A stretch of DNA of 64,000 nt from CAWGAJ01 sp963820545 (lineage in GTDB: Bacteria > Planctomycetota > Planctomycetia > Pirellulales > Thermoguttaceae). Made by a program: the position numbers and the translations under genes. The stretch's first letter is position 1. Each line of letters begins with the position of its first letter. Shown in pieces: positions 8,199 to 16,970 of this stretch. The notes below the pieces were generated by a model that was given only the letters and a program-made list of their open reading frames with translations, did no database searches and had not been told where the DNA came from. The DNA lies in assembly GCA_963820545.1 (NCBI GenBank), contig CAWGAJ010000002.1:806001-870000 (forward strand), given 5' to 3'.

Positions 8199-9515
8199 TT
8201 AGTTCCTTGAGACCGGTGAAACCAGAGGGAAACGATCCACGGCTGCGCCGCCGGGAATGGGATGCGGATTGTCGCTGATGCCGTCGTGATTGGCATCCAC
8301 GCAGCCCTCGCTGGGCTTTGTAAAATCGCTATAGTGATTGCCCCTCTTGCCATCGTCCCATTGGTTGGCGGCGGAAAGCATCTTGAGAACCTCCGGGGGC
8401 ATCTGGGGCATGTTGGCGGGTGCCTGCCATGGTTTGCCCGAGGCATCGTAGGCGTTGATTTTATTGTCGATCAGGTTGTTCAGAGAGAAAACACACATCG
8501 TCGAAATGAAGTGCATGGGAGTCATTTGATCGACGCGAATCCCGTAGGAACTGTTCCCGTTGACTTGGTTTGACGTAAAAATGTTTCCCGGCGAACTGAG
8601 CACCTCAATGCCGCTTTGGTTTTCCTGAATCTGGTTGGCAAGGATGCGGTTTTCAGCACCGGCAGCCGTAAAAAGGATTCCAATCTTGGGATTCTTGTTG
8701 ACCAGATTCTCGGAAACAGTGTTCCGTGTTGGGCCGCAATTGATCAAAATTCCGGCCTCGTGGTTGCCCGAGGTCCGATTGCCCTTGACAATGTTGTCAT
8801 CCGCGCCGGTGTTCAGGGCAATGCCAAACGCGGCGTTGTCAAGGGCGGTATTTCCCTCCAGGGTGTTGTGATCGGCGGGCACCATGGGGCCGCGTTGCTT
8901 ATAGCCGTCCAGCCAGATGCCGGCGTGCTTGTTGGCATTGGCGGTATTAGCCGAAATCGTGTTCTGGGCAGCTCCAATAAGGCAAATTCCGTCGTTATGG
9001 TTCTCACCGGCCTCGTTGCCGGTAATTGTATTCTTGCTGCATTGCTGGAGCATGATGCCGGTGTGATTTTTGACGGAAATATTGTTCCGAATCGTGTTAT
9101 TTTTCGACGTGACCAGAATCCCGGCATCTCCGAATTTCATGCCGGAGCCGGTCAGCTTGAAACCTTCCAGTGTGATTTGATCGGCGGAGAGTGTAATGGC
9201 GCTGTCGTGCCCGCCGCCGTCCACCACCGGTTTGCCGCCGCCGGTATCCACGCCGCGCAGTACAACCTGTTTGTTGACCTTCACGTTTTCTCGATAGGTT
9301 CCACTGCGAACCTCGATGATCTGCCCTATGGCTGCGGCATCAATGGCCGCTTGAATACTGGTATAGTTGGCGCCGCTGGGTCCAACCGTGATAGTCGATT
9401 GCGTCTGCTCCGCCGCGGCGGAGTAAGTATGAAGTTGTGGGCCCCCGGCGGCCCAGATCATCGCCAGCAGAAAACCCGCGCCTAAGTGCAGCAATTTTGT
9501 AGTGCGTTTTGTCAC
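8199..9515 (-). CDS. Secreted parallel beta-helix (NosD-like) protein
   Basis: After an N-terminal signal segment (LHLGAGFLLAMIWAAGG) the protein starts ITVGPSGANYTSIQAAIDAA, the usual entry to right-handed beta-helix folds. About ten repeats of the pattern N-x-I-x-x-N-x-x-x-x-N follow (NNTIRNNISVKNHTGI, NTISANTANANKHAGI). Such folds belong to NosD/periplasmic copper-binding and polysaccharide-lyase-like proteins acting outside the cell. The C-terminal part has an Asp-rich DANHDGISDNPHP segment that could bind calcium. It is 438 residues with an intact frame. Substrate is unknown, and no nos or alginate genes are nearby. Confidence 0.8.
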   Translation of the reverse strand: MTKRTTKLLHLGAGFLLAMIWAAGGPQLHTYSAAAEQTQSTITVGPSGANYTSIQAAIDAAAIGQIIEVRSGTYRENVKVNKQVVLRGVDTGGGKPVVDGGGHDSAITLSADQITLEGFKLTGSGMKFGDAGILVTSKNNTIRNNISVKNHTGIMLQQCSKNTITGNEAGENHNDGICLIGAAQNTISANTANANKHAGIWLDGYKQRGPMVPADHNTLEGNTALDNAAFGIALNTGADDNIVKGNRTSGNHEAGILINCGPTRNTVSENLVNKNPKIGILFTAAGAENRILANQIQENQSGIEVLSSPGNIFTSNQVNGNSSYGIRVDQMTPMHFISTMCVFSLNNLIDNKINAYDASGKPWQAPANMPQMPPEVLKMLSAANQWDDGKRGNHYSDFTKPSEGCVDANHDGISDNPHPIPGGAAVDRFPLVSPVSRN

Positions 9516-9843
9516 GATATGGTATCCTTTCGGAATAGAATGTCATTGCGAAATGCTACCAACCAGGGGAGTTGCTGTCAAATCCAAAAAGTTATTAGGT
9601 AATAGTGGAAATCAAGATGCCGGCCGTTAAGCTGGTATTGACGGGCAAAATCCTAAAAAAAAAGCCGAATCGCGGCTGGCCGCGACACGCCAAGGCTTGG
9701 CGCGGCGGCGAAGCCGCAAGGGATTTTTAATACCTGTTCTCGATTAAAATGGCGCGTTGCCGCGTAATTAGCCTGAGGAAAACCACACTCGACCGATGAA
9801 TATGACCGCGCTGTTTCAAATTGAAATGCATATAAGCGCTTCT
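9516..9843. other. Gene-free stretch with a 70-bp dispersed repeat at 9754-9823
   Basis: The only structure I see is 9754-9823, which aligns without gaps to 53158-53227 (53 of 70 positions by my count). Both copies lie just downstream of a - strand gene. The rest contains no reading frame I trust. Confidence 0.5.
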
Positions 9844-10308
9844 TCAATGACCTCCTACCACCGGAAAGAACTTCGCCCGGAGTTCCCTTGAATCCTGCAT
9901 CAACTGCGGAGACAGTTCGGGAAGCATATCAGCAATGTAAGAAATGTGATCCTCTATTGCATTCCGAAACTTCAATAATTTTTTCACAAAAAGCGAATTG
10001 CTGGCCGCAAGGATGGCCTGAAAGACCTGGTTGATCTCCGCCGATTCGATCTGAACCGCCAACCGCAAAGCGACTTCCAAAGACGTAATGGAATACATTG
10101 CGGCCTCGGCCGCCTGCATCTGTTGTTCGAGGCGGGGAAGGTAATCTTGCCAAGGATTGAGATAATTTATCTTCCAGCCGCCTCGAATCGAAGCAGCCCG
10201 ACATAGCTCCAGCATATCGGCGTGGTCCTGTTCCTGCTGGGCTAGGACTTCAAAAAAGTGTCTTACCGATCCTATTGACGCAAAGGCTTTGGCAAAAGCT
10301 GCGTACAT
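9844..10308 (-). CDS. Ferritin-like/rubrerythrin-type protein, 5' end unclear
   Basis: The segment VRHFFEVLAQQEQDHADMLELC and the later SITSLEVALRLAVQIESAEI show the paired helices with E..(A/D)H spacing of ferritin-like di-iron proteins. The ATG at 10308 is inside the first helix: the same frame continues upstream as PELLERSIQLELRAKR to a stop near 10405, with no ATG, GTG or TTG in front of it. The true start may therefore lie behind another small sequence error between about 10370 and 10460. Role (iron or oxidative stress) is inferred from fold only. Confidence 0.65.
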   Translation of the reverse strand: MYAAFAKAFASIGSVRHFFEVLAQQEQDHADMLELCRAASIRGGWKINYLNPWQDYLPRLEQQMQAAEAAMYSITSLEVALRLAVQIESAEINQVFQAILAASNSLFVKKLLKFRNAIEDHISYIADMLPELSPQLMQDSRELRAKFFPVVGGH

Positions 10309-10970
10309 CCGTTTCGCACGTAATTCCAGTTGAATGCTTCGCTCCAGAAGTTCGGGCGTCTGGATGTGGAGTGGGCAAAGATATTCGTCCCCCGGAGCAC
10401 GGAAAGAAAGGTTTTATCCTGCCCGGATAATAAAGCCTTAAAGAAAATTCGCCATCCAAAACACTGGATGGTAACTAGCGGATGGGTCAGAACTTCCCAA
10501 TTCGTGACAGTCCCATACATTATTGCTTGCCCCCGGAAATACTATCAGTGGTTGGCACGCGGATCAGACGCCGAAAAAATGAGCCTACATAACCAACCTA
10601 TCAGGTGTTTCGATATTGTCAAGAAGCGCGGTCTCGCGACACCAGTATAGGCCAATAGAGGCAATCCTTGGTCCGGCTAGCCTTTGATGAGCACCGCCCT
10701 GTCCGAGAACCGAGAGTAGTTACAATAAAAACAAAAAGGCCGCTGTCGCCGTCCTCGGCTTTTTCGGATCGTATAACAGTAACATAATTTTGCTACCGCT
10801 ATTTAAGTGGCGGGGGCCGAACGGTTTTCAAACGGCCAATTTACACCATGACAGAGACAGGCCGCTTGTCGAAAGTTTCATAACCCGCAGGTCGATTAAA
10901 ATCGACTGTTTCGGGTTATGGTCTGACGGATCCATGTGTCCATAAGAAACTCGCAAATGTGCCGCCAAAT
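10309..10970. other. Mostly gene-free stretch
   Basis: The first 60 to 100 bases probably encode the missing N-terminus of the ferritin-like protein. At 10734-10765 an imperfect hairpin flanked by A and T runs could act as a two-way terminator. At 10805-10875 lies a sequence that weakly matches 11996-12065 on the other side of the toxin-antitoxin pair. No further gene is recognised. Confidence 0.45.
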
Positions 10971-11348
10971 CTATTTGGATACGCAAGCTTCCACGATCAA
11001 AGTGCCTTGTGACGACTTCTTGGCCGAGTTGCCCTTCTTCGGTTTCGTCACTGTATTTTTTACCACGATCCGGCCTCCCACTGCCGTAAAAGCCCGCATA
11101 AGCTGGTCCAGCGACACGTCCGAAGCGGCGCGCTCGATCTTGGCGACTCGGGGTTGGCTCGTCCCAAGCTTGTGCCCTAATGCTTTCTGTGACAAGCGGC
11201 AGGCTTGGCGTTGTCGTCGAACCGCCAGGGCAAGCTTAACCCGCGCATCGAGCACTTGGCGTTCCGCGTCATCCATCTCCAGGAAATCGGCGGCGTCGCC
11301 CACCTTCCAGCCGGCCGCTTCCAAGGCCTTGCGTTTTGCAAAATTCAT
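10971..11348 (-). CDS. XRE-family antitoxin (HigA type)
   Basis: The central helix-turn-helix (about residues 45-95) reads QACRLSQKALGHKLGTSQPR then VAKIERAASDVSLDQLMRAF, a Cro/C1-type DNA-binding domain as found in HigA antitoxins. The start at 11348 (MNFAKRKALEAAG) is chosen because AAGGAG lies seven bases upstream; the frame also opens at 11375, overlapping the toxin stop. It directly follows the toxin gene, the usual HigB-then-HigA order. It should neutralise the toxin and repress the shared promoter at 11782-11810. The C-terminal tail is Lys-rich. Confidence 0.8.
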   Translation of the reverse strand: MNFAKRKALEAAGWKVGDAADFLEMDDAERQVLDARVKLALAVRRQRQACRLSQKALGHKLGTSQPRVAKIERAASDVSLDQLMRAFTAVGGRIVVKNTVTKPKKGNSAKKSSQGTLIVEACVSK

Positions 11349-11367
11349 CGTTCGCTCCTTAGTTCGT

Positions 11368-11751
11368 TCACCCATTTTTCTTGCAGTCCTTTACCGCCAC
11401 ATCATACTGCTTCAGACGATCCTTGCATCGATGAATCACCTCGTTCGGAATTTTCCGCGTCTTCTTTGGATACACGTCGAGGACCAACACTGCGTCGGCA
11501 TCGATACGGTACATGATTCGCCAGTTGTGCCCCGTGTCCCTTACGCGCAACGCCCCACAACGAGTTCCAACATCGGGCAATGTTTCCGCCAGAGGCATTC
11601 CCAGTTTTGCTCCTTCCTGTAGTAGTCTGAGCAGCATTCCAGCCTCTTGCCTGCCCTCAGCCGTGAACGGCGGAGTTTTCACCTCGCCATGCAGCCAAAC
11701 CAAAGGCTTCCTAGTCTGCTCGTTGAGTTGAGGCCTTTGCGATTTGGTCAT
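11368..11751 (-). CDS. RelE/HigB-type toxin
   Basis: The motifs KPLVWLHGEVKTPPF, GTRCGALRVRD and NWRIMYRIDADAVLVLDVYP match the phage-derived Gp49/HigB-like branch of the RelE superfamily, ribosome-dependent mRNA endonucleases. At 127 residues it is a normal length. Its last codons overlap the first possible start of the antitoxin, so the genes are translationally linked. Activity is inferred from family; the conserved basic and aromatic residues of the C-terminal strands (KKTRKIP) are present. Confidence 0.8.
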   Translation of the reverse strand: MTKSQRPQLNEQTRKPLVWLHGEVKTPPFTAEGRQEAGMLLRLLQEGAKLGMPLAETLPDVGTRCGALRVRDTGHNWRIMYRIDADAVLVLDVYPKKTRKIPNEVIHRCKDRLKQYDVAVKDCKKNG

Positions 11752-11781
11752 TTTTCATTTTTTCCTTCAAGGCACATTTGA

Positions 11782-11810
11782 AGTATATATCGTATACGGT
11801 ATACTGTCAA
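11782..11810 (-). promoter_or_regulatory. Promoter with internal palindromic operator for the toxin-antitoxin operon
   Basis: Read on the - strand: TTGACA, then exactly 17 bases, then TATACT, about 30 bases before the toxin ATG. The spacer contains GTATAC-C-GTATAC, a palindrome within which each half is itself palindromic. This is the expected place for an autoregulatory operator bound by the HTH antitoxin. Confidence 0.8.
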
Positions 11811-12095
11811 TCGATAAAATAGGCAAGGCAACTGCATACTATGGACGTTTTTTCTCGTTTTGGAATGCTAGCAACGCGCAGGTTTGAATTGGAATTGGTA
11901 TTAGTGCCTATTTCAGCCCGCATGGTAGGGCTAAAATAGATTAGCAAGAAAGCTAAAAGGTTTGTGCTTGTTGATCAAGCACAACCCTTTTCGTAAAAGT
12001 GGCGGGGACAAAACGGTATTTGAACATTTTGTAGCCGGACCAGCGAGACAGGACACTTATCTCGCTTTACATAACCCTAGGCATCGGTTGAAAAC
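11811..12095. other. Intergenic stretch, weak repeat only
   Basis: Bases 11996-12065 resemble 10805-10875 (shared starts AAGTGGCGGGG and AACGGT, later AGACAGG). No gene or RNA recognised. Confidence 0.35.
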
Positions 12096-12887
12096 CTAGT
12101 CCCTCCAACGCCGCACGCCAGCATAGACAAATATGATGAGCGCACCCGGCCCAAGCAAACATAGCGTTGCCGGTTCGGGAACATCGCTTATGGTCACCCG
12201 GACATTGTCCACGAAGACTCCCGGGCCAAGCAAAAGGCTCAGAGTTATGGGGTCACCGACGTTCACAGGGGCGAAAATACCGCCGCCGCTGTCTAGGCAA
12301 CTGTCAAAGTTGCCGACAAGAGTGAAGTCCTCAAAGCCGCCCGTCGGACGATACTCGCCAAGCCAGAATTTGTATATCTGACCCAGACAGAAGGTGGGTA
12401 AATTAAATTCGATAGCCGTATTAATGGGTGGCACCGTGGCGTCTAATGCCTGCCCAGCTGCCACAGTCAGGGTGTATGTGATGCCGTGTTGGAGCCCGCC
12501 GGCTCCGTTGCCGATCGGCGTGCCGTCCTGCCACACCGGCGGGATGTCTAGCGCTACGCTCGTCAATTTTCCGGTGTCGGACATCGACAGATTGCAGAGT
12601 GCCTGGCTTCCGTTGGCGGGCGCGGGGAGAGCACCGTCTCCCGCGGCGCCTGCAAACTGGGTGTCAGTTGGATTGCGCACAACGATCAATGCCGTATTAT
12701 CGGTGGTCCAGTCAGCGATTATGGTTGTCCACGCGCCATCGGCGACTGAGGGTTGCTCGCCGTTGGCCTCGTAGCTGTAATTGGCCACCGGAATGCTCAT
12801 GACGTGGGCTTGAACGGGTCTCCCGAAGAACACGATCAACGAGGCTACTAGTATGACGACAACAATGGTTCTTGTTTTCTCAAACAT
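12096..12887 (-). CDS. PEP-CTERM-anchored secreted protein
   Basis: The N-terminus is a signal peptide (TIVVVILVASLIVFFGRPVQA). The C-terminus has the sorting signal VPEPATL, a hydrophobic stretch GALIIFVYAGV and a basic end RRWRD. PEP-CTERM proteins are exported and processed by exosortase, often with extracellular polymer. The body, about 200 residues, looks beta-rich: a stretch FEDFTLVGNFDSCLDSGGG and a conserved-looking VFVDNVRVTISDVPEPA junction resemble other planctomycete PEP-CTERM proteins. No exosortase gene is in the window. The ligand is unknown. Confidence 0.85.
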   Translation of the reverse strand: MFEKTRTIVVVILVASLIVFFGRPVQAHVMSIPVANYSYEANGEQPSVADGAWTTIIADWTTDNTALIVVRNPTDTQFAGAAGDGALPAPANGSQALCNLSMSDTGKLTSVALDIPPVWQDGTPIGNGAGGLQHGITYTLTVAAGQALDATVPPINTAIEFNLPTFCLGQIYKFWLGEYRPTGGFEDFTLVGNFDSCLDSGGGIFAPVNVGDPITLSLLLGPGVFVDNVRVTISDVPEPATLCLLGPGALIIFVYAGVRRWRD

Positions 12888-13280
12888 TGCGTTTCTCCAC
12901 AGTAGCGATGCAATGCGGTTGACAATCGATGTTCTCTCTCAGCCTGCGAGCCTCTTTTTGTCGGGAGTATATTGCGCTCCCCATCAAGCAACGAAGGTTT
13001 CCATCAAAACAGCAGGGCTGGATATAGCAGTCCTCCAGAAAACGCCACAGGACTATATCACCCACGCTAACATCTTGCGGAACGTCTGTCAAGAGGCGCT
13101 TGCGGCAGTCCTGTTTTCGTGCGAATTCGTAACATTTACTGCTGTACGCACTTATGGTTCGTTACTGATGCTTGAGAAGACTGATCGTTTCAATGACTAT
13201 CGATATCGAAGTGGCGCTGGTGTAAGCGATGCCACCAGTAGCAATACAGCATGTAATTCTCCAAATTGGGTCAAGGCAAC
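12888..13280. other. Gene-free stretch upstream of the PEP-CTERM gene
   Basis: A long open frame crosses this region on the + strand but runs through the tRNA terminator and has no recognisable motif, so I do not call it. No repeat or RNA seen. Confidence 0.4.
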
Positions 13281-13319
13281 AAAAAACCCCACAGTCGCGA
13301 TTTCGCAACCGTGGGGTTA
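13281..13319 (-). terminator. Terminator of the tRNA-fMet transcript
   Basis: On the - strand AACCCCACGGT pairs with ACTGTGGGGTT (one G-U) and is followed by TTTTTT, eight bases past the tRNA 3' end. Confidence 0.85.
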
Positions 13320-13327
13320 TGTGTGAA

Positions 13328-13401
<74 letters not shown>

Positions 13402-13523
13402 TCTTTTTACAATGTGGCAAACCAAGTGCCCGAGTCTTGCAGTGTATCATATTTTCGTCTCCTGTCGAGGGCAAAGAGCAATCTAATTATCCAGCCAACA
13501 AGATCAAATTATCCTCACCCTCA

Positions 13524-13544
13524 CCCTCTCTCTGAGGGAGAGGG
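13524..13544. repeat. CCCTCTC...GAGAGGG hairpin
   Basis: Short palindrome between the tRNA and trmL. A close relative (CCCTCTCCC-GGC-GGGAGAGGG) lies at 36041-36061, with a half copy at about 36079-36094. Confidence 0.6.
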
Positions 13545-13561
13545 GATTTTATCAGGATATT

Positions 13562-14029
13562 TCAAGATATGCTAGGTTTGCCGTTTGTGATTTGTCGCAT
13601 TGCCTCGTATGCGACGATGCCCACGCTGACGGCAAGATTCAAACTCCGGGCGTTTTCGTGCATGGGAATGCGCAGGCAACGGTCGGCGTTTTCAACCAGT
13701 AAAGTCGGCGGCAGGCCCCGCGATTCGCTGCCGAAAACCAAGACATCGTCCGGGCTGTAACAGGCCTCGGTGTAAAGTTTATTAGCGGTCTTGGTGCACA
13801 GCCACGGCCGCGATTTGGGAAGGCGCTGGGCGAGCACCGCCCAATCGTCGACTACATCCCACTCCAAATGCTCCCAATAGTCCATTCCCGCTCGCTGTAA
13901 ATGGCGATCATCGAGTCGAAATCCCAACGGCCGGACCAGCCACAGTTTGGCGCCTACGGCCACGCATGTTCGGCCGATGTTGCCGGCGTTATCAGGAATT
14001 TCAGGCTCGAACAGGACAATGTGGAGCAT
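13562..14029 (-). CDS. trmL: tRNA (cytidine/uridine-34) 2'-O-methyltransferase TrmL
   Basis: SPOUT-fold methyltransferase acting on the wobble base of tRNA-Leu isoacceptors, using SAM. The start MLHIVLFEPEIPDNAGNIGR carries motif 1. The knot motifs follow as LVFGSESRGLPPTLL and IPMHENARSLNLAVSVGIV. Length of 155 residues is typical. The ATG at 14029 is preferred; the frame extends further upstream only through a repeat element. The bases just 5' of the ATG are part of a 7-bp repeat (14034-14054), with no clear Shine-Dalgarno motif. Confidence 0.9.
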   Translation of the reverse strand: MLHIVLFEPEIPDNAGNIGRTCVAVGAKLWLVRPLGFRLDDRHLQRAGMDYWEHLEWDVVDDWAVLAQRLPKSRPWLCTKTANKLYTEACYSPDDVLVFGSESRGLPPTLLVENADRCLRIPMHENARSLNLAVSVGIVAYEAMRQITNGKPSIS

Positions 14030-14033
14030 AATA

Positions 14034-14148
14034 GCGGACAGGGAATAGGGGATAGAGTTTTTGTGGTGATATTTGAGCATATTTTGCGCATATTGTAAAG
14101 CCGCGACGGGCACCAACCGAAGGTTGGTCGGTCGCGGTTCGGTTATAT
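14034..14148. repeat. Composite repeat: heptads, GATAGAG block and GCCGCGAC hairpin
   Basis: Three heptamers (GCGGACA, GGGAATA, GGGGATA) lead into a block GATAGAGTTTTTGTGG... and a TTTTGCGCA motif, then a hairpin GCCGCGAC...GTCGCGG enclosing ACCAACC/GGTTGGT. The same heptad-GATAGAG-GCGCA arrangement is at 23333-23400 and 39714-39830. Confidence 0.65.
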
Positions 14149-14150
14149 CA

Positions 14151-14852
14151 TCATATTATTCCCTGCATCGTTTCCAGGCCGATCGGCTCGCGGCTGGCAA
14201 ATGGCTCGCCGTATTTGGCGCCGATCGACCAGCCCCACGTGGCCGCCTGATCACGAAGCCGATCCAAAAAGCTGGGCGACTCGGCATCCCGGCCTTCGAT
14301 GAACTGGCTGCGATAACAACTGATTGCCGCCAGTTTCCGCTCCCAAAATTCGCTGATGTCCAGCACGAACGCGGGTTGCGGAATGATCCGCAAATGGATG
14401 CAGTAGTAGTAATAAATCCGCTGGGGATAATGCGGTTGTCCGGGCAGATCGGTTTTGGTCAATTTTGACCAGAACCTGGCGGCCTCGATAAGCTGGGTGG
14501 CGGCAACGTGGTCGGGATGGGCGTCGATCCAATAAGGGGCGAAAATCCAGCGCGGCCGGGTCTGGCGCAACACGCCGGCCAGTTGTGCCCGGGCCGCAAG
14601 CGTCGGTTCCAGGCTGCGATTGGGCAGTCCCAGATTTTCCCGCCAATCCAGGCCTAAAATTTTCGTGGCGCCCTGGGTCTCTTGGATCCGCGTTTCGGGT
14701 GTACCAAAAGGCGTGGGTTCGCCGGAGGTCAAATCCAAAACCCCCACACGCAGCCCTTCGGATTTGAATTTCAATATGGCTCCGCCCATTCCCAGTTCCG
14801 CATCATCCGGATGGGGGGAAACAACCAAAATGTCGAGTGTATGGTTTGGCAT
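14151..14852 (-). CDS. PIG-L family deacetylase (BshB1-like)
   Basis: Zinc-dependent deacetylase. The N-terminal HPDDAELGMGG contains the metal-binding His-Pro-Asp-Asp, and the third ligand is in YWIDAHPDHVAA. The full match to DILVVSPHPDD, LDLTSGEPTPFGTPE and the IYYYYCIHLRIIPQ block is closest to BshB1, which deacetylates GlcNAc-malate in bacillithiol synthesis. Glycolipid deacetylases share the fold, so the substrate is inferred. Length 233 is typical. The ATG at 14852 is preceded directly by 7-bp repeats instead of a Shine-Dalgarno motif. No other bsh gene is in the window. Confidence 0.85.
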   Translation of the reverse strand: MPNHTLDILVVSPHPDDAELGMGGAILKFKSEGLRVGVLDLTSGEPTPFGTPETRIQETQGATKILGLDWRENLGLPNRSLEPTLAARAQLAGVLRQTRPRWIFAPYWIDAHPDHVAATQLIEAARFWSKLTKTDLPGQPHYPQRIYYYYCIHLRIIPQPAFVLDISEFWERKLAAISCYRSQFIEGRDAESPSFLDRLRDQAATWGWSIGAKYGEPFASREPIGLETMQGII

Positions 14853-14854
14853 GA

Positions 14855-14886
14855 TAAAGGATGAAGGATGAGGGATTAAGGATGAA
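14855..14886. repeat. 7-bp tandem repeat abutting the PIG-L start
   Basis: Four heptamers (TAAAGGA, TGAAGGA and variants) plus a partial unit begin two bases upstream of the - strand ATG. Confidence 0.75.
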
Positions 14887-15047
14887 CTTAATTGCTTAAT
14901 AATAAATAAGTTGCGTTATGGTAATCTAGAAAACAGAATGATTCGAGGACCCTGTATATTGTACAAGAAAAATTGGACTGGACACAGATAGTGAGATTTG
15001 CGAAACTTCCCCCTCTTTTCCAATTGCCTCTTTTAATCGCGTTCGCT

Positions 15048-15302
15048 ATGTTCCAAACCATTTCCCATCTTGGCCGTAAATGCCGGCTTGTCTGGCTTGG
15101 TGGATTCGCGGCGGCGCTGATTGTCATGGGTATGTCAGGCTGTAGGAGTTGGAACCTCCGCGGTGAGCCGTTTGAAGATGATTCTTTGTCGACTACTGTG
15201 CGACAGGCGCGGCCGATGTCGCACGATAACGAATTTTGGGGTTTCAGCAATAAAGCCCGACAAATCGAACGGGATTGTGGGATAGCCGGAGCGGGCGATT
15301 AA
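15048..15302 (+). CDS. Small lipoprotein of planctomycete type
   Basis: ATG at 15048 gives an 84-residue product with a basic start, a hydrophobic stretch (LVWLGGFAAALIVMG) and a lipobox-like MSGC, so it is probably lipidated. The short mature part ends NEFWGFSNKARQIERDCG, a pattern I have seen in short planctomycete proteins of unknown function. An upstream in-frame ATG at 14973 is possible but would bury the signal. It lies just before the M32 peptidase gene on the same strand. Confidence 0.6.
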   Translation: MFQTISHLGRKCRLVWLGGFAAALIVMGMSGCRSWNLRGEPFEDDSLSTTVRQARPMSHDNEFWGFSNKARQIERDCGIAGAGD

Positions 15303-15357
15303 GATTAATTGGGCCGTAAGCTTTCCCCTCTCTTCATGCTTTCTTCAGCAGGACAAG

Positions 15358-16883
15358 ATGATGACCGAAAATATGTCGCCCATGTACGAGCAGGTTTGCA
15401 GTCATGCCCGGCAGATGGCCTTGATTGCTTCGATCGAATCGCTCCTGGGCTGGGACGAGCGGACGTATCTGCCCCCGGCCGGTGGTGAATATCGCGCGGA
15501 ACAGTCGACTTTTATCGCCGGATTGGTGCATCAACGTTGGGTCGACAAATCCTTTGGCGACCATCTCGAGGCCTTGGCCGCCGGCCCTTTGGCGGCCGAT
15601 CCGACCTCGGATACGGCCGTGGTGATCCGCCGCTTGAAACGTACGCGCAACAAAAAAATCAAGCTTCCGCAATCATTGGTGGAAGAACTCACCCGGACCG
15701 CGGTCCTGGGACAGCAAGCCTGGCAAGAGGCCCGGCAGCGGAACGACTTTGCCCTGTTCCGGCCGCTCCTGGAAAAAACTATTTTCCTGAAGAAGCAACA
15801 GGCCGAAGCGCTGGGTTACGAGGAGCATCCCTACGACGCGCTCTTGGACGATTACGAGCCGGAAGCACGAACGGCCGACATCGCCCGGGTCTTGGCCGGC
15901 TTGCGCGAGCAGTTGGTGCCCATGGTAACTACGATTTTGCTTAGCGGCCGACTTCCGCGCACAGACGTTCTCCAACGGGATTTCCCCCTGGAAACGCAAA
16001 AAACCTTTGGCCGGCGCATTGCCGAGGCGATCGGTTTTGATTTCACCCGGGGGCGGATCGATGTGACCGCCCATCCTTTTTGTGCTGGTATCGGACCGCA
16101 CGACTGCCGCATCACCACGCGCTACGACGAAAACTCATTTAACATGGCCTTGTTTGGCATTCTGCACGAGGCCGGCCACGGCCTTTACGAGCAGGGCCTG
16201 CCCGCGCAACACTACGGTCTGCCGCTGGGCGAGGCAATTTCACTGGGAATCCACGAATCGCAATCGCGCCTCTGGGAAAATTTCGTCGGCCGCAGCCGGG
16301 CGTTCTGGAATTTTTTCTATCCCCAGGCTCAAGAACTCTTCCCGCTGGCGCTGGGACATGTAACGCTAAATGACTTTTATTTTGCAATCAACGAAGTGCG
16401 TCCGTCGCTGATTCGCGTGGAAGCCGACGAACTCACCTATAACCTGCACATTTTAATCCGCTTTGAGCTGGAACTTGCCCTGCTTGAAGGCGATCTTCAG
16501 GCAGCCGATTTACCCGCGCCTGGAACGAAAAGTATCAAAAATATCTGGGAATCACCCCGCCCAGCGATGCCCAGGGCGTGTTGCAGGACGTTCACTGGAG
16601 CGCGGGAGGGGTCGGCTATTTTCCCACCTATGCGCTGGGCAATCTCTATGCCGCCCAATTCTTTGACCAAGCCCGAAAGGAATTGGGCGATCTGGACGCC
16701 ATGTTCCAGCGCGGCGATTTTGAGCCGCTTTGCAATTGGCTCCGGGAGAAGATCCATCGTCAAGGGCATCGCTATACGGCCGCCGAATTGGTGGAAACCG
16801 TTACCGGCCGGCCGCTCTCACACGAACCGCTCATGGATCATTTGCAGAAAAAATTCTATACACTGTACGGCTTGAACTTATGA
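15358..16883 (+). CDS. M32 family metallocarboxypeptidase (frameshifted near 16518)
   Basis: Zinc carboxypeptidase of the Thermus Taq type, cytoplasmic, trimming C-terminal residues. Motifs: HPFCAGIGPHDCRITTRYDE, the HExxH site ILHEAGHGLYEQGLP, then GIHESQSRLWENFVGRS, and NEVRPSLIRVEADELTYNLH. At about 16516-16520 one base is missing; restoring it gives DLPAAWNEKYQKYLGI and joins the 3' frame, which continues SDAQGVLQDVHWSAGGVGYF. Total is about 508 residues, normal for M32. All catalytic residues are present. Confidence 0.93.
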
Positions 16884-16970
16884 TTTTTCTTGTTGCCGTG
16901 TTAATCCGGCATGGTATACTTGACGATTCGGGGAGAAGCGTTAAACATGGGTATTACTCGAAATTGAGTA

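Noticed and set aside
8616..9485. Long antisense frame across the beta-helix gene
   Set aside because: The repetitive beta-helix codons keep the opposite frame open. The translated product has no recognisable domain.
12853..13326. 157-codon frame on the + strand
   Set aside because: It overlaps the start of the PEP-CTERM gene and reads through the tRNA terminator; composition does not look coding.
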